A stretch of 64,000 bases of DNA from Lonsdalea britannica (GTDB taxonomy: Bacteria > Pseudomonadota > Gammaproteobacteria > Enterobacterales > Enterobacteriaceae): NCBI RefSeq assembly GCF_002111595.1, contig NZ_LUTN01000008.1, positions 86,497-150,496 on the forward strand, given 5' to 3'. This document shows positions 52,458-64,000 of this stretch, in pieces (positions within the stretch are counted from its first letter, which is position 1; the number at the start of each line of letters is the position of its first letter). Under the pieces are notes generated by a model, which was given only the letters and a program-made list of their open reading frames with translations, was not told the origin of the DNA and searched no databases. The translations under genes were made by a program, and so were the position numbers.

Positions 52458-52883
52458 ATGGTAAACCGTGAATTGCTGGAAGAGCAGCGTGAAGAAACGC
52501 GGCTGATTATTGAAGAGTTGCTGGACGATGGCAGCGATCCTGAAGCGGTCTACACCATCGAGCATCACTTCTCCGCCGAGAAGTTCGAAGACCTGGAAAA
52601 GGTGGCAGTCGACGCCTTCAAAATGGGCTATGAAGTCACGGATGCGGAAGAGCTGGAAGTTGAAGAGGGCGTGCTGCTGATGTGCTGCGACGTCATCAGC
52701 GAAGTGTCGCTCAAAGCCGAGATTATCGACGGTCAGGTCGAACAGCTACTGTCATTGGCTGAGCGTCATGAAGTCAATTACGACGGTTGGGGCACTTACT
52801 TCGAAGATCCGAACGGTTCTGACGAAGATGATGAAGGCGAAGGTGAATTCTACGATGAGGATGATGACGGCAAACGTCACTAA
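52458..52883 (+). CDS. rraB: Ribonuclease E inhibitor RraB
   Basis: This 141-residue cytoplasmic protein matches RraB, which binds RNase E and alters RNA decay. The core ([31 protein letters not shown]) is intact, followed by a highly acidic tail ([18 protein letters not shown]). It is divergent from argF/argI. Confidence 0.97.
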   Translation: MVNRELLEEQREETRLIIEELLDDGSDPEAVYTIEHHFSAEKFEDLEKVAVDAFKMGYEVTDAEELEVEEGVLLMCCDVISEVSLKAEIIDGQVEQLLSLAERHEVNYDGWGTYFEDPNGSDEDDEGEGEFYDEDDDGKRH

Positions 52884-52927
52884 TGCCTCTTCTCCGTGAC
52901 GGCCCCCCCTTCTCCGGGCCTCGCAAT

Positions 52928-52960
52928 ATTGCCGGCGGCATGACCGTCGGCAATCCTTTC
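52928..52960. terminator. Terminator-like hairpin between rraB and the GNAT gene
   Basis: ATTGCCGGCGG and CCGTCGGCAAT pair with one mismatch around a short loop, followed by CCTTTCTT. It lies between two convergent genes and could serve rraB. Confidence 0.6.
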
Positions 52961-53464
52961 TTACAGCGGCTTGATCATTCTCACTTCGCAGTCCACATGA
53001 CCGGTACTCCCTAACGCATAAGGGATTTGGCGAAATCCTAGCTTTTCATAGAGCCGAATCGCGCTGGTGAGGTGGCCGGTGGTTTCCAGATAGCAGCGGT
53101 TAAAGCCGTGCTGACGACCAAACTCCAAGGCCTGCTGCGCCAGCTGTCTGGCCAGTCCCCGTCCACGCGCGGCGGGGAGGAAATACATTTTCTGCAGCTC
53201 GCAGATATCCGCCTCTCCCCCCGACAGCGGAGCGACGCCGCCGCCGCCGATCACTTCGCCGCCGCACTCCACCACCCAGTAAGCGCAGTGCGGGCGATTG
53301 TACAGCTGGAACAGCGAATCAAGATCGGGGTCGGCGATGGTGTAGCCCTTGTCCGCCGTCAACCCGAACTCAGCCGACACGCGGCGGATCACGCTGGCCA
53401 TCGCGGCGTTGTCGGCAGCGGTAATAGGGCGTGTCAGAAGTTGAACGGGAGTTGCGGTTGTCAT
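52961..53464 (-). CDS. GNAT-family N-acetyltransferase (YjgM-like)
   Basis: This 167-residue protein has the GNAT fold. The acetyl-CoA loop is at about residues 97-110 ([20 protein letters not shown], an R-x-x-G-x-G/A pattern), followed by [20 protein letters not shown] and EKLGF. It closely resembles E. coli YjgM in sequence and position. The substrate is uncertain. Confidence 0.9.
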   Translation of the reverse strand: MTTATPVQLLTRPITAADNAAMASVIRRVSAEFGLTADKGYTIADPDLDSLFQLYNRPHCAYWVVECGGEVIGGGGVAPLSGGEADICELQKMYFLPAARGRGLARQLAQQALEFGRQHGFNRCYLETTGHLTSAIRLYEKLGFRQIPYALGSTGHVDCEVRMIKPL

Positions 53465-53677
53465 GGTGCTTAAATGCTCGCTTTTCAGTTAATCGTTGCG
53501 ACCCAATGAGGAAAGTGGATACACAGACTGTAATAACACTTTATCTGGCTCGAATGCAATCGTCGGAATTATCCTGCCCCCGGGGCGCCTCCCCAGATTG
53601 TTCAAGGGTTTGCGTTACGTGTGTCGATATTCCACTGCTGGGGTAGCGTCGTGTGTATTAGAGGTCTTAGGGACCAA

Positions 53678-53708
53678 TAAAAAAGGGAGATCTGGACGAT
53701 CTCCCTTT
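53678..53708 (-). terminator. Terminator after valS
   Basis: On the minus strand AAAGGGAGATC pairs with GATCTCCCTTT around a five-base loop, followed by a T-run. It is 36 bases after the valS stop. Confidence 0.88.
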
Positions 53709-53743
53709 GTGTCGGCCGCATTATTTACGGCTGGTTTTTTTGC

Positions 53744-56599
53744 TTACAACGCGGCGATGGTCGCCTGCTGTTCTTTCAGTTTCGCTTTTGCATCGGCGTA
53801 ATGAGTCAGCTTCTCACGTTCTTTCGCGACGACCGCTTCCGGCGCGCGCGCAACAAAGCCTTCGTTAGCCAGTTTGCTTTCGATACGCGAGATCTCGCCA
53901 TCAATCTTCGCGACCTCTTTCGCTAAACGATCCAGCTCGCTGGCCTTGTCGATCAGACCGGCCATCGGGATCAGCAGTTCGGCGCCGTCCACCAGCTTGG
54001 CGACGGAAACCGGTCCTTTATCGCCAGCAGGCAGGACGTCGATGCTCTCCAGTCGCGCCAGCGTTTTGATAAAGCTGAGGTTCTCGTTGATCCGGCGCTG
54101 CGCTTCGGCGTTGCTGTCGCGCAGCAGCATTTCCAACGGTTTGCTGGGTGCAATGTTCATCTCGGCGCGAATGTTACGCACGGCGATGATGGTTTGCTTG
54201 ATCCACTCCAGATCGTGCAGCGCCTGGCTGTCTTCCAGCGCCGCGTCGAAGGCCGGGAACGGCTGCAGCATAATGGTGTCGGCGTCGATGCCTTTCAGCA
54301 CTTTGACACGCTGCCAGATCGTTTCCGTGATAAACGGAATGATCGGGTGTGCCAGACGCAGCAAGGCTTCCAACACCTGTACCAGCGTGTGACGGGTGCC
54401 GCGCAGTTCTGCTTCGCTGCCGCCGTTCATCACCGGCTTGGCGAGTTCCAGATACCAGTCGCAGAACTGGTTCCAGGTAAATTCGTACAGAATATTGGCC
54501 GCCAGATCGAAGCGATAGCTGTCCAGCGCTTCACGGTAGGCTTTCACCGTACGATTGAATTCAGCCAGAATCCAGCGGTCTGCCAGCGACAGGACGCGTT
54601 CGCCGCCTTGCATTCCGCAATCCTGTCCTTCGGTGTTCATCAGGACAAAGCGGCTGGCGTTCCACAGCTTGTTACAGAAGTTGCGATAACCTTCCAGGCG
54701 CTTCATGTCCCAGTTGATGTCGCGACCGGTGGAGGCCAGCGCCGCCAGCGTAAAGCGCAGGGCGTCAGTACCATGCGGTTCGATCCCGTTCGGGAACTGT
54801 TTTTCCGTACGCTTGCGGATTTTTTCCGCCAGCTGCGGCTGCATCATGTTGCCGGTGCGTTTTTCCAGCAGCGCTTCCAGAGAGATGCCGTCGACCATAT
54901 CCAGCGGGTCGATGACGTTCCCCTTGGATTTGGACATTTTCTGTCCTTCGTCGTCGCGAATCAGACCGGTCATGTAGACGGTGTTGAATGGCACCTGCGG
55001 CTGACCCTTTTCATCTTTGATGAAATGCATCGTCAGCATAATCATGCGGGCGATCCAGAAGAAGATGATGTCGAAGCCGCTAACCATCACGCTGCTCGGA
55101 TGGAAGGCTTTCAGCTCAGGAGTCTGTTCCGGCCAGCCCAGCGTGGAGAAGGTCCACAGTCCGGAGGAGAACCAGGTGTCCAGCACGTCTTCGTCCTGCG
55201 TCAGCGTCACATCGTCCGCCAGATTGTTTTCGCTACGAACTTCGGCTTCGTCGCGGCCGACATAGACGTTGCCGTTAGCGTCATACCAGGCCGGAATACG
55301 GTGACCCCACCACAGCTGGCGGGAAATACACCAGTCCTGAATGTCGCGCATCCAGCTGAAGTACATGTTTTCATACTGTTTCGGTACGAACTGGATACGA
55401 CCGTCTTCGACGGCTTCCACCGCTTGTTTGGCCAGGGGGGCCGTGCGTACGTACCACTGATCGGTCAGCATCGGCTCAATCACCACGCCGCCGCGGTCGC
55501 CGTAAGGCACCGTCAGGTCATGCGCCTTGATCTCTTCCAGCAGGCCTAATTCGTCGAAAGCGGCCACGGTCGCTTTACGCGCGGCGAAACGTTCCATGCC
55601 GCGGAAGGCTTCCGGGATAGTGTCGTCATAGACGTCAGAGGCATTTCCGTGGGTGTCGAACACTTCCGCCTGCTGACGGATATCGCCGTCAAAGGTCAGG
55701 ATGTTGATCATCGGCAGGGCGTGACGTTTACCGACTTCATAGTCGTTGAAGTCATGAGCTGGCGTGATTTTTACGCAGCCGGTGCCTTTTTCCATGTCGG
55801 CATGTTCGTCCGCAAGGATAGGAATGCGGCGGCCGATCAGCGGTAGGATGACGTCTTTACCGATTAGGTCTTTATAACGAGGATCTTCCGGGTTTACCGC
55901 GACGCCGGTATCGCCCAGCACGGTTTCGGGACGGGTGGTGGCAACGACCAGATAGTCTTTGCCTTCGGCCGTTTTAGCGCCGTCAGCCAGCGGGTAGCGC
56001 AGGTGCCACATGGAGCCTTTGACTTCACGGTTCTCCACTTCCAGATCGGAGATGGCGGTGCGCAGTTTCGGATCCCAGTTCACCAGGCGTTTGCCGCGGT
56101 AGATCAGGTCCTCTTTGTACAGGCGGACGAAGACTTCCTTCACGGCGTCGGACAGACCTTTATCCATGGTGAAGCGTTCGCGCTCCCAGTCCACGGAGTT
56201 GCCCAGACGGCGCATCTGGCGCGTGATGGTGCCGCCGGATTCTTCTTTCCACTGCCAGATTTTGTCGATGAAGGCTTCGCGACCGTAATCGTGGCGCGTC
56301 TTGCCTTCTTCGGCGGCGATTTTGCGCTCAACGACCATCTGCGTAGCGATACCGGCATGGTCAGTACCCGCCTGCCACAAGGTATTTTTGCCCTGCATGC
56401 GCTGATAGCGGATCAGAGTATCCATAATGGTTTGTTGAAAAGCATGACCCATGTGCAGGCTGCCGGTGACGTTGGGCGGCGGAATCATGATGCTGAAGCT
56501 TTCTTGCTCGGTATCGCCGTTTGGCTTGAAGTAGCCTTGTTTTTCCCAGTGCTCGTAAAGCGGCTGCTCTATATCGTGCGGGTTGTATGTCTTTTCCAT
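53744..56599 (-). CDS. valS: Valyl-tRNA synthetase ValS
   Basis: This 951-residue class I synthetase has the E. coli length when started at ATG 56599 ([20 protein letters not shown]). It has the HIGH-type site [15 protein letters not shown], a central editing domain ([15 protein letters not shown]), [12 protein letters not shown], the WNASRFVL tRNA-binding region and the C-terminal coiled-coil arm ([20 protein letters not shown]). It begins five bases after the holC stop. Confidence 0.98.
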   Translation of the reverse strand: MEKTYNPHDIEQPLYEHWEKQGYFKPNGDTEQESFSIMIPPPNVTGSLHMGHAFQQTIMDTLIRYQRMQGKNTLWQAGTDHAGIATQMVVERKIAAEEGKTRHDYGREAFIDKIWQWKEESGGTITRQMRRLGNSVDWERERFTMDKGLSDAVKEVFVRLYKEDLIYRGKRLVNWDPKLRTAISDLEVENREVKGSMWHLRYPLADGAKTAEGKDYLVVATTRPETVLGDTGVAVNPEDPRYKDLIGKDVILPLIGRRIPILADEHADMEKGTGCVKITPAHDFNDYEVGKRHALPMINILTFDGDIRQQAEVFDTHGNASDVYDDTIPEAFRGMERFAARKATVAAFDELGLLEEIKAHDLTVPYGDRGGVVIEPMLTDQWYVRTAPLAKQAVEAVEDGRIQFVPKQYENMYFSWMRDIQDWCISRQLWWGHRIPAWYDANGNVYVGRDEAEVRSENNLADDVTLTQDEDVLDTWFSSGLWTFSTLGWPEQTPELKAFHPSSVMVSGFDIIFFWIARMIMLTMHFIKDEKGQPQVPFNTVYMTGLIRDDEGQKMSKSKGNVIDPLDMVDGISLEALLEKRTGNMMQPQLAEKIRKRTEKQFPNGIEPHGTDALRFTLAALASTGRDINWDMKRLEGYRNFCNKLWNASRFVLMNTEGQDCGMQGGERVLSLADRWILAEFNRTVKAYREALDSYRFDLAANILYEFTWNQFCDWYLELAKPVMNGGSEAELRGTRHTLVQVLEALLRLAHPIIPFITETIWQRVKVLKGIDADTIMLQPFPAFDAALEDSQALHDLEWIKQTIIAVRNIRAEMNIAPSKPLEMLLRDSNAEAQRRINENLSFIKTLARLESIDVLPAGDKGPVSVAKLVDGAELLIPMAGLIDKASELDRLAKEVAKIDGEISRIESKLANEGFVARAPEAVVAKEREKLTHYADAKAKLKEQQATIAAL

Positions 56600-56604
56600 T
56601 ATGC

Positions 56605-57060
56605 TCAAAATTCAGTGGGTTGGCGGTGTAGCGTGGTCAATCGGAAGCCGACGCTGCGATAGGCTTTATAGCGGTCGCGCGCCAACTGTTTCAGGGATTC
56701 TTCGTAAGGGACAAAGTCTATCACTTCATGGAAAGCGGTGGCAAAATCTGCGAACTGCGGCTGCAGGTTGATCATGACCTCGCGCGGCGTATTACCGCGC
56801 TTGTGAGGCCAGGCCAGTTCGACGGCCGCTCCCTGACGCGGACCTTCCCCGGCCAGGTTGTGCGGTACGAAAGCATGCGGTGGACGCTGCCATAACGCCT
56901 CATCCAGCTTCTGCGCTTGCTCTTCGTCTTCGCAGGCGATGAGTACCCGTTTGCCCGCCCGCCACAGCGTGGCGGCCAGTTCGCAGGTTAGCGCTTCCAG
57001 CGCACTGAGTTCTCCGCTTTGGTCTTCTGTTTCAAGAAGATAGAACGTTGCGTTTTTCAT
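56605..57060 (-). CDS. holC: DNA polymerase III subunit chi (HolC)
   Basis: This 151-residue clamp-loader accessory subunit links the replisome to SSB. Family blocks are [40 protein letters not shown] and [20 protein letters not shown]. It lies between pepA (130 bases upstream) and valS, as in E. coli. Two small inverted repeats (about 57104-57118 and 57122-57143) lie in the gap to pepA. Confidence 0.97.
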   Translation of the reverse strand: MKNATFYLLETEDQSGELSALEALTCELAATLWRAGKRVLIACEDEEQAQKLDEALWQRPPHAFVPHNLAGEGPRQGAAVELAWPHKRGNTPREVMINLQPQFADFATAFHEVIDFVPYEESLKQLARDRYKAYRSVGFRLTTLHRQPTEF

Positions 57061-57190
57061 TGTTACCTATACTTCCATCGCGGTTTCTGACCGGCGCGGA
57101 TCTCTGGCTGCGTTAAACGCAGATTCCCGTTTGCACGGGAATCGCCGACGTATCGCCATGCGCCGGGGGACTTCAGCGCGGGGTTACCCC

Positions 57191-58879
<1,689 letters not shown>

Positions 58880-58980
58880 TTAGCTACGAGAAGGTTGCCA
58901 CAAATGAGTATAAATGGCGAGTTAGCGAAAAAACTATCGACTTTCCTGCAAAAAGACAAGTTTTCACAGGCGTATTGAGC

Positions 58981-60080
58981 GTGATCATCATTCGATATCT
59001 GGTACGGGAAACCTTTAAAAGCCAGCTGGCTATCCTGTTTATTCTGCTGCTGATTTTTTTCTGTCAGAAATTAGTGCGAATACTGGGCGCGGCGGTGGAC
59101 GGTGATATCCCGACGAATCTGGTTTTATCCCTTTTGGGGCTTGGCGTGCCGGAAATGGCGCAGCTTATTTTGCCGTTGAGTCTGTTTCTCGGGTTACTGA
59201 TGACCTTTGGGCGACTGTACGCTGAAAGCGAAATCACCGTGATGCATGCATGCGGACTGAGCAAGAACGTGCTGCTGAAGGCTGCGGCATGGCTGGCATT
59301 GGCAACAGCCGTGGCGGCGACGGTCAACGTGCTATGGCTCAGTCCCTGGTCGTCGCGACATCAGGACGAGGTGCTGGCTGAGGCCAGAGCCAATCCTGGG
59401 ATGGCGACGCTGGCGGAAGGGCAGTTCCAGCAGTCTCAGGACGGCAATTCGGTGCTTTTCGTGGGTAACGTCAGCGGCAAGGAGTTCGAACACGTATTCC
59501 TCGCCAGATGCGTCCGCGCGACAACGCTCGCCCCTCCGTGGTGGTGGCCGACCACGGCACCGTCGCGCAGGGCGACGACGGATCGCAGGTCGTGACGCTG
59601 AACAAAGGCACACGTTATGAAGGGACGGCGATGATGCGCGACTTCCGCATCACCGACTTCACGGATTATCAGGCGGTCATTGGGCATCAGGCGGTCACCG
59701 TCGATCCGAATAACGTTGAGCAGATGGACATGAAGACGCTGTGGCGTTCTGATGATGTCGGTGCTCGTGCCGAGTTCCACTGGCGTCTGACGCTGATCCT
59801 CTCCGTGCTGGTCATGGCGATTATTGTTGTGCCGCTTAGCGTGGTGAATCCCCGTCAGGGCCGCGTGCTGAGCATGCTGCCAGCCATGTTGCTCTATCTG
59901 ATTTTCTTCCTGCTGCAGACCTCGCTGCGATCGAATGCCGGTAAGGGCAAGCTCGATCCGCTGGTATGGATGTGGCTGACCAACGCGGTTTATGTGGCGA
60001 TTGCCGTTGCGCTTAACCTGTGGGATAGCGTGCCGTTGCGCAAATTGAGATACCGCCTGACGCCAAGAGGAGCGGCCTGA
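58981..60080 (+). pseudogene. lptF: LPS export permease LptF, frameshifted (probable sequencing error)
   Basis: The probable start is GTG 58981 (then IIIRYLVRETFKSQLAILFI); an in-frame TTG lies two codons upstream. The frame runs through the N-terminal membrane helices and the periplasmic domain to about 59504 (KEFEHVFLA), then shifts. One added C in the CC run restores the join to RPRDNARPSVVVADHGTVAQ and the rest, ending at 60080 with the C-terminal helices. The repaired length is about 366 residues, as in E. coli. With LptG and LptB2 it extracts LPS from the inner membrane. It is essential in E. coli. Confidence 0.9.
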
Positions 60081-61126
60081 TGTTTGGAGTTTTAGACCGC
60101 TATATCGGTAGAACCATTTTCAATACCATCATGATGACGTTGTTCATGCTGGTATCGCTATCCGGCATCATCAAGTTTGTCGAGCAGCTGCGCAAAGTCG
60201 GACAGGGCGGTTATTCGGCGCTGGGGGCCGGGTTCTATACGCTGTTGAGCGTCCCCAAAGACATTGAAACGTTTTTCCCGATGGCGGCGCTGTTAGGCGC
60301 ACTGTTAGGGTTGGGAACGCTGGCGACGCGCAGCGAACTGGTTGTCATGCAGGCATCTGGTTTTTCCCGCCTGCAGATCGCCGGGGCGGTCATGAAAACC
60401 GCTATCCCGCTGGTGCTGCTGACCATGGCCATCGGCGAGTGGGTGGCGCCGCAGGGCGAACAGATGGCGCGCAATTACCGTTCTCAGATGATGTTCGGCG
60501 GTTCAATGCTGTCTACCCAGAACGGGATGTGGGCCAAAGACGGGTCTGATTTCGTATTTATTCAGCGGGTGGTGGGCGAAAAAGAGCTGGCGGGCGTGAG
60601 TATTTATCACTTCGACAATGACCGTAAGCTGCTGTCGGTACGTTATGCGGCCTCTGCCACCTTTGCTGACGGTATGTGGAAGCTATCGCAGGTCGATACG
60701 TCCGAACTCACCGACAGTAAAAAGATTGGCGGCAGCCAAACCCTAAGCGGTGAGTGGAGCACCAGCCTGACGCCAGATAAGCTGGGCGTGGTGGCGCTGG
60801 AGCCCAGCGCGCTTTCCATCAGCGGTCTTCATAACTACATCAGTTACCTGAAACAGAGCGGGCAGGAGTCCGGCCGTTATCAGCTCAACATGTGGAGCAA
60901 GATTTTTTCTCCGCTGTCGGTAGCGGTGATGATGTTGATGGCGCTGTCGTTTATTTTCGGTCCGTTGAGAAACGTGCCAGCCGGTATGCGCATCGTCATT
61001 GGTATCAGCTTCGGCTTCCTGTTTTACGTGCTGGACCAGATCTTTGGTCCGCTGAGCCTGGTTTACCATATGCCGCCAGTGTGGGGGCTCTGCTACCGAG
61101 CGTTCTGTTCCTGGCTATCAGCGTGA
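60080..61126 (+). CDS. lptG: LPS export permease LptG (C-terminus altered by a probable one-base deletion)
   Basis: This 348-residue reading frame matches LptG from FGVLDRYIGRTIFNTIMMTL through MNMWSKIFSPLSVAVMM-like helices to FGPLSLVYHMPPV. It then ends in a non-homologous tail (WGLCYRAFCSWLSA). Adding one G near 61081 restores VVGALLPSVLFLAISVMLLL and a stop at 61149, giving about 356 residues. It overlaps the lptF stop by one base. It forms the LptFG heterodimer of the LPS exporter. Confidence 0.93.
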   Translation: MFGVLDRYIGRTIFNTIMMTLFMLVSLSGIIKFVEQLRKVGQGGYSALGAGFYTLLSVPKDIETFFPMAALLGALLGLGTLATRSELVVMQASGFSRLQIAGAVMKTAIPLVLLTMAIGEWVAPQGEQMARNYRSQMMFGGSMLSTQNGMWAKDGSDFVFIQRVVGEKELAGVSIYHFDNDRKLLSVRYAASATFADGMWKLSQVDTSELTDSKKIGGSQTLSGEWSTSLTPDKLGVVALEPSALSISGLHNYISYLKQSGQESGRYQLNMWSKIFSPLSVAVMMLMALSFIFGPLRNVPAGMRIVIGISFGFLFYVLDQIFGPLSLVYHMPPVWGLCYRAFCSWLSA

Positions 61127-61170
61127 TGCTACTGCTGAAACGTCGCTAGACGTTCTCCGCTGTCGACTAA

Positions 61171-61197
61171 AACGGGCCTGCGGGCCCGTTGTCTTTT
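61171..61197 (+). terminator. Terminator after lptFG
   Basis: AACGGGCC and GGCCCGTT form an eight-bp stem with a four-base loop, followed by GTCTTTT. It lies 22 bases after the restored lptG stop and just before the convergent DUF445 gene. Confidence 0.8.
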
Positions 61198-61213
61198 GTA
61201 CCGTATCTGTGGG

Positions 61214-62506
61214 CTAAAACGTGGTTGAATTACGCAGCATGGCAATCAGGTCTGGCAGCTGCGACAGCAGATACAGTCCCAGCCCGATGCTTCCCCCCAC
61301 CAGCGTGCCGTTGATGCGAATAAACTGGAGATCTTTGCCGATGTTCAGTTCGATTAAACGAGACATCTCTTCAGCATCCCAGCTTTTTACCGTATCGCTA
61401 ATGTGGCGCGTCAGGAAATTGGCGAACTCGGGTGCGAGCGTGCGCACCGCCTCTTCCAGATGCTGATTGAGCGACGACCGCAATCCTTCATCCTGCATCA
61501 ACGTTTGTCCCAGCCACTGACCGATGGCGCTAATGCGGGCTTGTACGGCGGAGTCGCTTTGATTGAGGTCGGCCTTGAGCCAGGCGCGCAGGTCACCCCA
61601 AAGATCGCTCAAATAGTGATTCAGCGCTTCGTCGTCTTTCAAATAGCGCTTAATCGCTTCGGCCCGCTGCGCCATGTCCGGATCGGTGCGGAGTCGTTCG
61701 ATCAACCGGACGACGGTACGATTAAAGTGCTGACGCAACTCATGGCCCTCGTCGCGCACGACTTCGTCTAACAGCGTGTTGACCGCGTTGGCGACCACCT
61801 CGGCGCTGCGCTCACCCAGCCATTCAGAAGGCAGGATCTTTTCCGTGAGCGGATGCTCACGTTTCAGCCAGCGGATGATCTGTATCGCGATGAATTCACG
61901 CGTAGACGGTTTGTTCACCATCCTCAACAGTTGTTCTATCACCGTGTCCAGCAACTGCTGATGGCGATTATTTTTAGTCAGACTTTCCAACAGAACGGCG
62001 ACAGACTGGGTGAGATCCACTTTATCGATCGCTTTGTGTACCGCACTGCGAATGAAGCGCTGGATACGCTGGTCATCCGCCATATCTAAAATGCCACGCA
62101 TAAACTGCAACAGATGACCGCCCAGCCGTTCGGCATTATCGGGGTTCTGCAACCAGCATCCCACGATATGAGCAGGATTATGCCGACGGATTAGCGCCAG
62201 CAGCGATTCGGTATCGAGGAACTTCTCCTGAACAAAGGTGGCCAGATTGTCCGCGATCCTCGCTTTGTTACGCGGGATAATCGCGGTATGGCGGGAGACT
62301 AATGGTAGCGGCACCCGGCGAAACAGCGCTACGACGGCAAACCAGTCGGCCAGCGCACCGACCATCGCCGCCTCGGCAATAGCCTTCGCAGCGCTAACCC
62401 AGAAGTTGGGCGGCAAACATAGCGTGGTCACAAAGACGGCGGCCGCAAGACCGAGCAATGACAGCGCCAGTCGTTTGGCTCGTTTCAGTTCAGCTTCTTT
62501 ATTCAT
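61214..62506 (-). CDS. YjiN-like DUF445 inner-membrane protein
   Basis: This 430-residue protein belongs to DUF445 (E. coli YjiN, 426). An N-terminal membrane helix ([20 protein letters not shown]) leads into the conserved [20 protein letters not shown] block. A long helical middle (residues 90-390) and a C-terminal helix ([20 protein letters not shown]) follow. Function unknown; probably inner-membrane anchored at both ends. It converges on lptG and is divergent from leuX. Confidence 0.9.
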   Translation of the reverse strand: MNKEAELKRAKRLALSLLGLAAAVFVTTLCLPPNFWVSAAKAIAEAAMVGALADWFAVVALFRRVPLPLVSRHTAIIPRNKARIADNLATFVQEKFLDTESLLALIRRHNPAHIVGCWLQNPDNAERLGGHLLQFMRGILDMADDQRIQRFIRSAVHKAIDKVDLTQSVAVLLESLTKNNRHQQLLDTVIEQLLRMVNKPSTREFIAIQIIRWLKREHPLTEKILPSEWLGERSAEVVANAVNTLLDEVVRDEGHELRQHFNRTVVRLIERLRTDPDMAQRAEAIKRYLKDDEALNHYLSDLWGDLRAWLKADLNQSDSAVQARISAIGQWLGQTLMQDEGLRSSLNQHLEEAVRTLAPEFANFLTRHISDTVKSWDAEEMSRLIELNIGKDLQFIRINGTLVGGSIGLGLYLLSQLPDLIAMLRNSTTF

Positions 62507-62707
62507 GCATTAAGGTTACCCTGTTTCGCACTAAACAGGCCAAGCGATTATGCCTCCAGGTTACAGACTGAACGATGCAACCCGCAGTCATCGGGCTGAA
62601 CGGGGATAAGACGAATTTTTCATCACTCAGTCGCGGATTGATGGATTAAGGTTGCGCGGACGCGACTGCACGGTATAATCCCCCCGTTTTCCGCATACTA
62701 CTTCAGT

Positions 62708-62791
62708 GCCGAAGTGGCGAAATCGGTAGACGCAGTTGATTCAAAATCAACCGTAGAAATACGTGCCGGTTCGAGTCCGCCTTCGGCACCA
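62708..62791 (+). tRNA. leuX: tRNA-Leu (CAA), leuX-type, with a one-base-short T-stem
   Basis: GCCGAAG and CTTCGGC form the acceptor stem and ACCA follows. The anticodon stem TTGAT/ATCAA encloses a loop with CAA, so it reads UUG. The sequence matches E. coli leuX except that the T-arm reads GCCGGTTCGAGTCCGC rather than ending CCGGC; one G is missing and the five-bp T-stem cannot form fully. leuX 3' ends are favoured attachment sites for P4-type integrases, and one follows here. The defect is probably a sequencing error or an integration scar. Confidence 0.92.
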
Positions 62792-62805
62792 AATAGTACA
62801 AAATC

Positions 62806-62828
62806 GACGTCTATTGACGTCTTTTTTT
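62806..62828 (+). terminator. Terminator after leuX
   Basis: GACGTC, loop TATT, GACGTC, then seven T, 15 bases after the tRNA CCA end. The stem sequence is self-complementary. Confidence 0.75.
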
Positions 62829-62902
62829 GTCTCTAAAATCCAGCAGTTACGCTGTTTCCCCTCTGTTCTATGTCTCTTGACGTCCACTCACATCTATCCA
62901 CA

Positions 62903-62975
62903 TATACCAACAAATGATGGTATAACTGGTGGTATCTTCGGTTCGATTGATTTTGATACCAACAATGGAGGTATC
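62903..62975. repeat. Cluster of TGGTATM/KATACCA repeats before the integrase gene
   Basis: TATACCA (62903) and TGGTATA (62918) form an inverted repeat; TGGTATC (62930) and GATACCA (62955) follow as another pair, and GGTATC (62970) lies over the integrase ribosome site. Two more TGGTATC copies lie inside the integrase gene at 63201 and 63211. Arm-type integrase-binding sites or an autoregulatory operator are plausible. Confidence 0.5.
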
Positions 62976-62980
62976 AACTG

Positions 62981-64000
62981 ATGGCGCTCACTGATATCAA
63001 AGTTCGAACAACCAAACCCTCAGATAAACCCTTTAAACTGACTGATGGTCAGGGTATGCACCTGCTAATCAACCCCAATGGCTCAAAATACTGGCGTTTA
63101 CAGTATCGCTTTGATGGTAAGCAAAAGATTCTGGCATTAGGTGTTTATCCAACGGTCACACTTGGCGAAGCTCGTAGAAAAAGAGATGAAGCCAAAAAGT
63201 TGGTATCTGTTGGTATCGATCCCTCAGAAAAGAAAAAATCCGACAAGATTGAACAAAGTGAAGCATTTACCTTTGAAGCTATAGCGAGAGACTGGCATAC
63301 CGCATGTAATCGGAGATGGTCTCCTTCACACAGCGAACGAGTTCTTAAAAGTCTTGAGGACAACCTTTTCTCCTCAATAGGTAAGAGAAAAATTGTTGAG
63401 CTTAAAACAAAGGATCTACTCGTTCCGATCAAGGTCGTTGAGGCTTCAGGGCGTCTGGAAGTAGCAGCACGCCTGCAACAGCGAACCACCGCGATAATGC
63501 GATATGCAGTCCAGAATGGTTTAATTGACTACAACCCAGCTCAGGAGATGTCTGGGGCTATTGCAGTAGCAAAACGAACCCACAGGCCAGCTTTACCTTT
63601 TGATCGCTTCTCTGAACTCCTTCAACGTATTGATAGTTTTAAAGGCAGGAAACTAACCAAACTAGCGGTGAAGCTCACATTGCTGATTTTCATTCGCTCT
63701 AGCGAACTCAGGTTTGCAAGATGGTCAGAGATTGATTTAGACAATGCTATGTGGACGATCCCAGCAGAACGTGAACCATTACCCGGAGTGAAGCACTCAC
63801 ACCGTGGGTCAAAAATGCGAACACCACATCTTGTCCCATTAAGCCGTCAAGCCTTAGAAGTCCTTGAAGCGATCAGAGAAATCAGCGGTGGATATGATCT
63901 GATTTTTATCGGTGATCACAACCCTGGAAAACCGATGAGCGAAAACACGGTGAACAAGGCTTTAAGGTCTATGGGATATGACACGTCTACAGAGGTGTGT
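62981..64000 (+). CDS. P4-type tyrosine integrase (truncated by window end)
   Basis: The frame is open for 340 codons from ATG 62981 to the window end. The N-terminal DUF4102-type domain (LTDIKVRTTKPSDKPFKLTD, LGVYPTVTLGEARRKRDEAK) marks the P4/prophage integrase group. A core-binding domain and the start of the catalytic domain follow (LTLLIFIRSSELRFARWSEI, with the first catalytic Arg). The later His-x-x-Arg and Tyr lie beyond the window. GGAGG precedes the start. The gene is visibly richer in A/T than the backbone. It lies 190 bases after leuX, the expected position for an integrase that inserted into that tRNA. Confidence 0.95.
   Translation, partial: MALTDIKVRTTKPSDKPFKLTDGQGMHLLINPNGSKYWRLQYRFDGKQKILALGVYPTVTLGEARRKRDEAKKLVSVGIDPSEKKKSDKIEQSEAFTFEAIARDWHTACNRRWSPSHSERVLKSLEDNLFSSIGKRKIVELKTKDLLVPIKVVEASGRLEVAARLQQRTTAIMRYAVQNGLIDYNPAQEMSGAIAVAKRTHRPALPFDRFSELLQRIDSFKGRKLTKLAVKLTLLIFIRSSELRFARWSEIDLDNAMWTIPAEREPLPGVKHSHRGSKMRTPHLVPLSRQALEVLEAIREISGGYDLIFIGDHNPGKPMSENTVNKALRSMGYDTSTEVC

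Noticed and set aside
59490..59520. Programmed ribosomal frameshifting as the reason for the split frames (lptF and the others)
   Set aside because: None of the break points shows a slippery heptamer with a downstream pseudoknot, and the homologues are single-frame genes.

Overview
This window is chromosomal DNA from a member of the Enterobacterales. Gene content and order fit the Pectobacteriaceae (Dickeya, Pectobacterium, Brenneria or Lonsdalea type), but the sequence alone does not settle the genus. Most genes have near-identical E. coli counterparts in conserved order. The chromosomal sucrose regulon and the accessory cassettes point away from E. coli itself.

Layout: (1) 1-2.8 kb: the 3'-truncated lpoA, divergent rsmI, and the RNase P RNA gene rnpB with its promoter and terminator. 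(2) 2.9-8.1 kb: ygiD, a Sel1-repeat exported protein, ygiC-ygiB and tolC. (3) 8.4-19.5 kb: nudF-yqiB-cpdA-yqiA-parE, a LysR regulator, mdaB, parC, plsC and ftsP. (4) 19.5-23.9 kb: an accessory cassette resembling E. coli yegUVW (PfkB kinase, ADP-ribosylglycohydrolase, GntR/UTRA regulator), with an NCS1 permease in place of YegT. (5) 23.9-31.8 kb: dkgA, yqhD and a nitroreductase, divergent from yqhC; then yghB, metC and exbBD with a Fur-like site. (6) 31.9-38.6 kb: the scrKYABR sucrose regulon with four operator-like sites. (7) 38.9-42.3 kb: yhbP and the anaerobic ribonucleotide reductase nrdDG with a pair of NrdR boxes. (8) 42.3-48.9 kb: a structured intergenic stretch, a MetJ-type operator, mmuM, and a peptide-type ABC transporter whose binding protein has a Tat-like signal. 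(9) 49-62.5 kb: ridA, pyrLBI with its attenuator, argF/argI with two ARG boxes, rraB, a GNAT acetyltransferase, valS-holC, pepA, lptF-lptG and a DUF445 protein. (10) 62.7-64 kb: tRNA-Leu(CAA) (leuX) followed by a P4-type tyrosine integrase running off the end, the left edge of an integrated element.

A cross-cutting feature is a series of apparent one-base deletions. Six protein genes (yegV-like, yegU-like, yqhD, the first ABC permease, lptF, lptG) can each be restored by one added base, and the T-stem of the leuX tRNA is also one base short. lptF and lptG are normally essential, and every change has the same sign, so systematic sequencing or assembly error is the likeliest explanation. Decay of the accessory genes is the alternative.

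The two most interesting systems are the MetJ-box/mmuM/Tat-type ABC cassette, which looks like a methionine-regulated uptake and salvage unit, and the yegUVW-like cassette with a swapped transporter, a candidate nucleoside or ADP-ribosyl-type salvage pathway.
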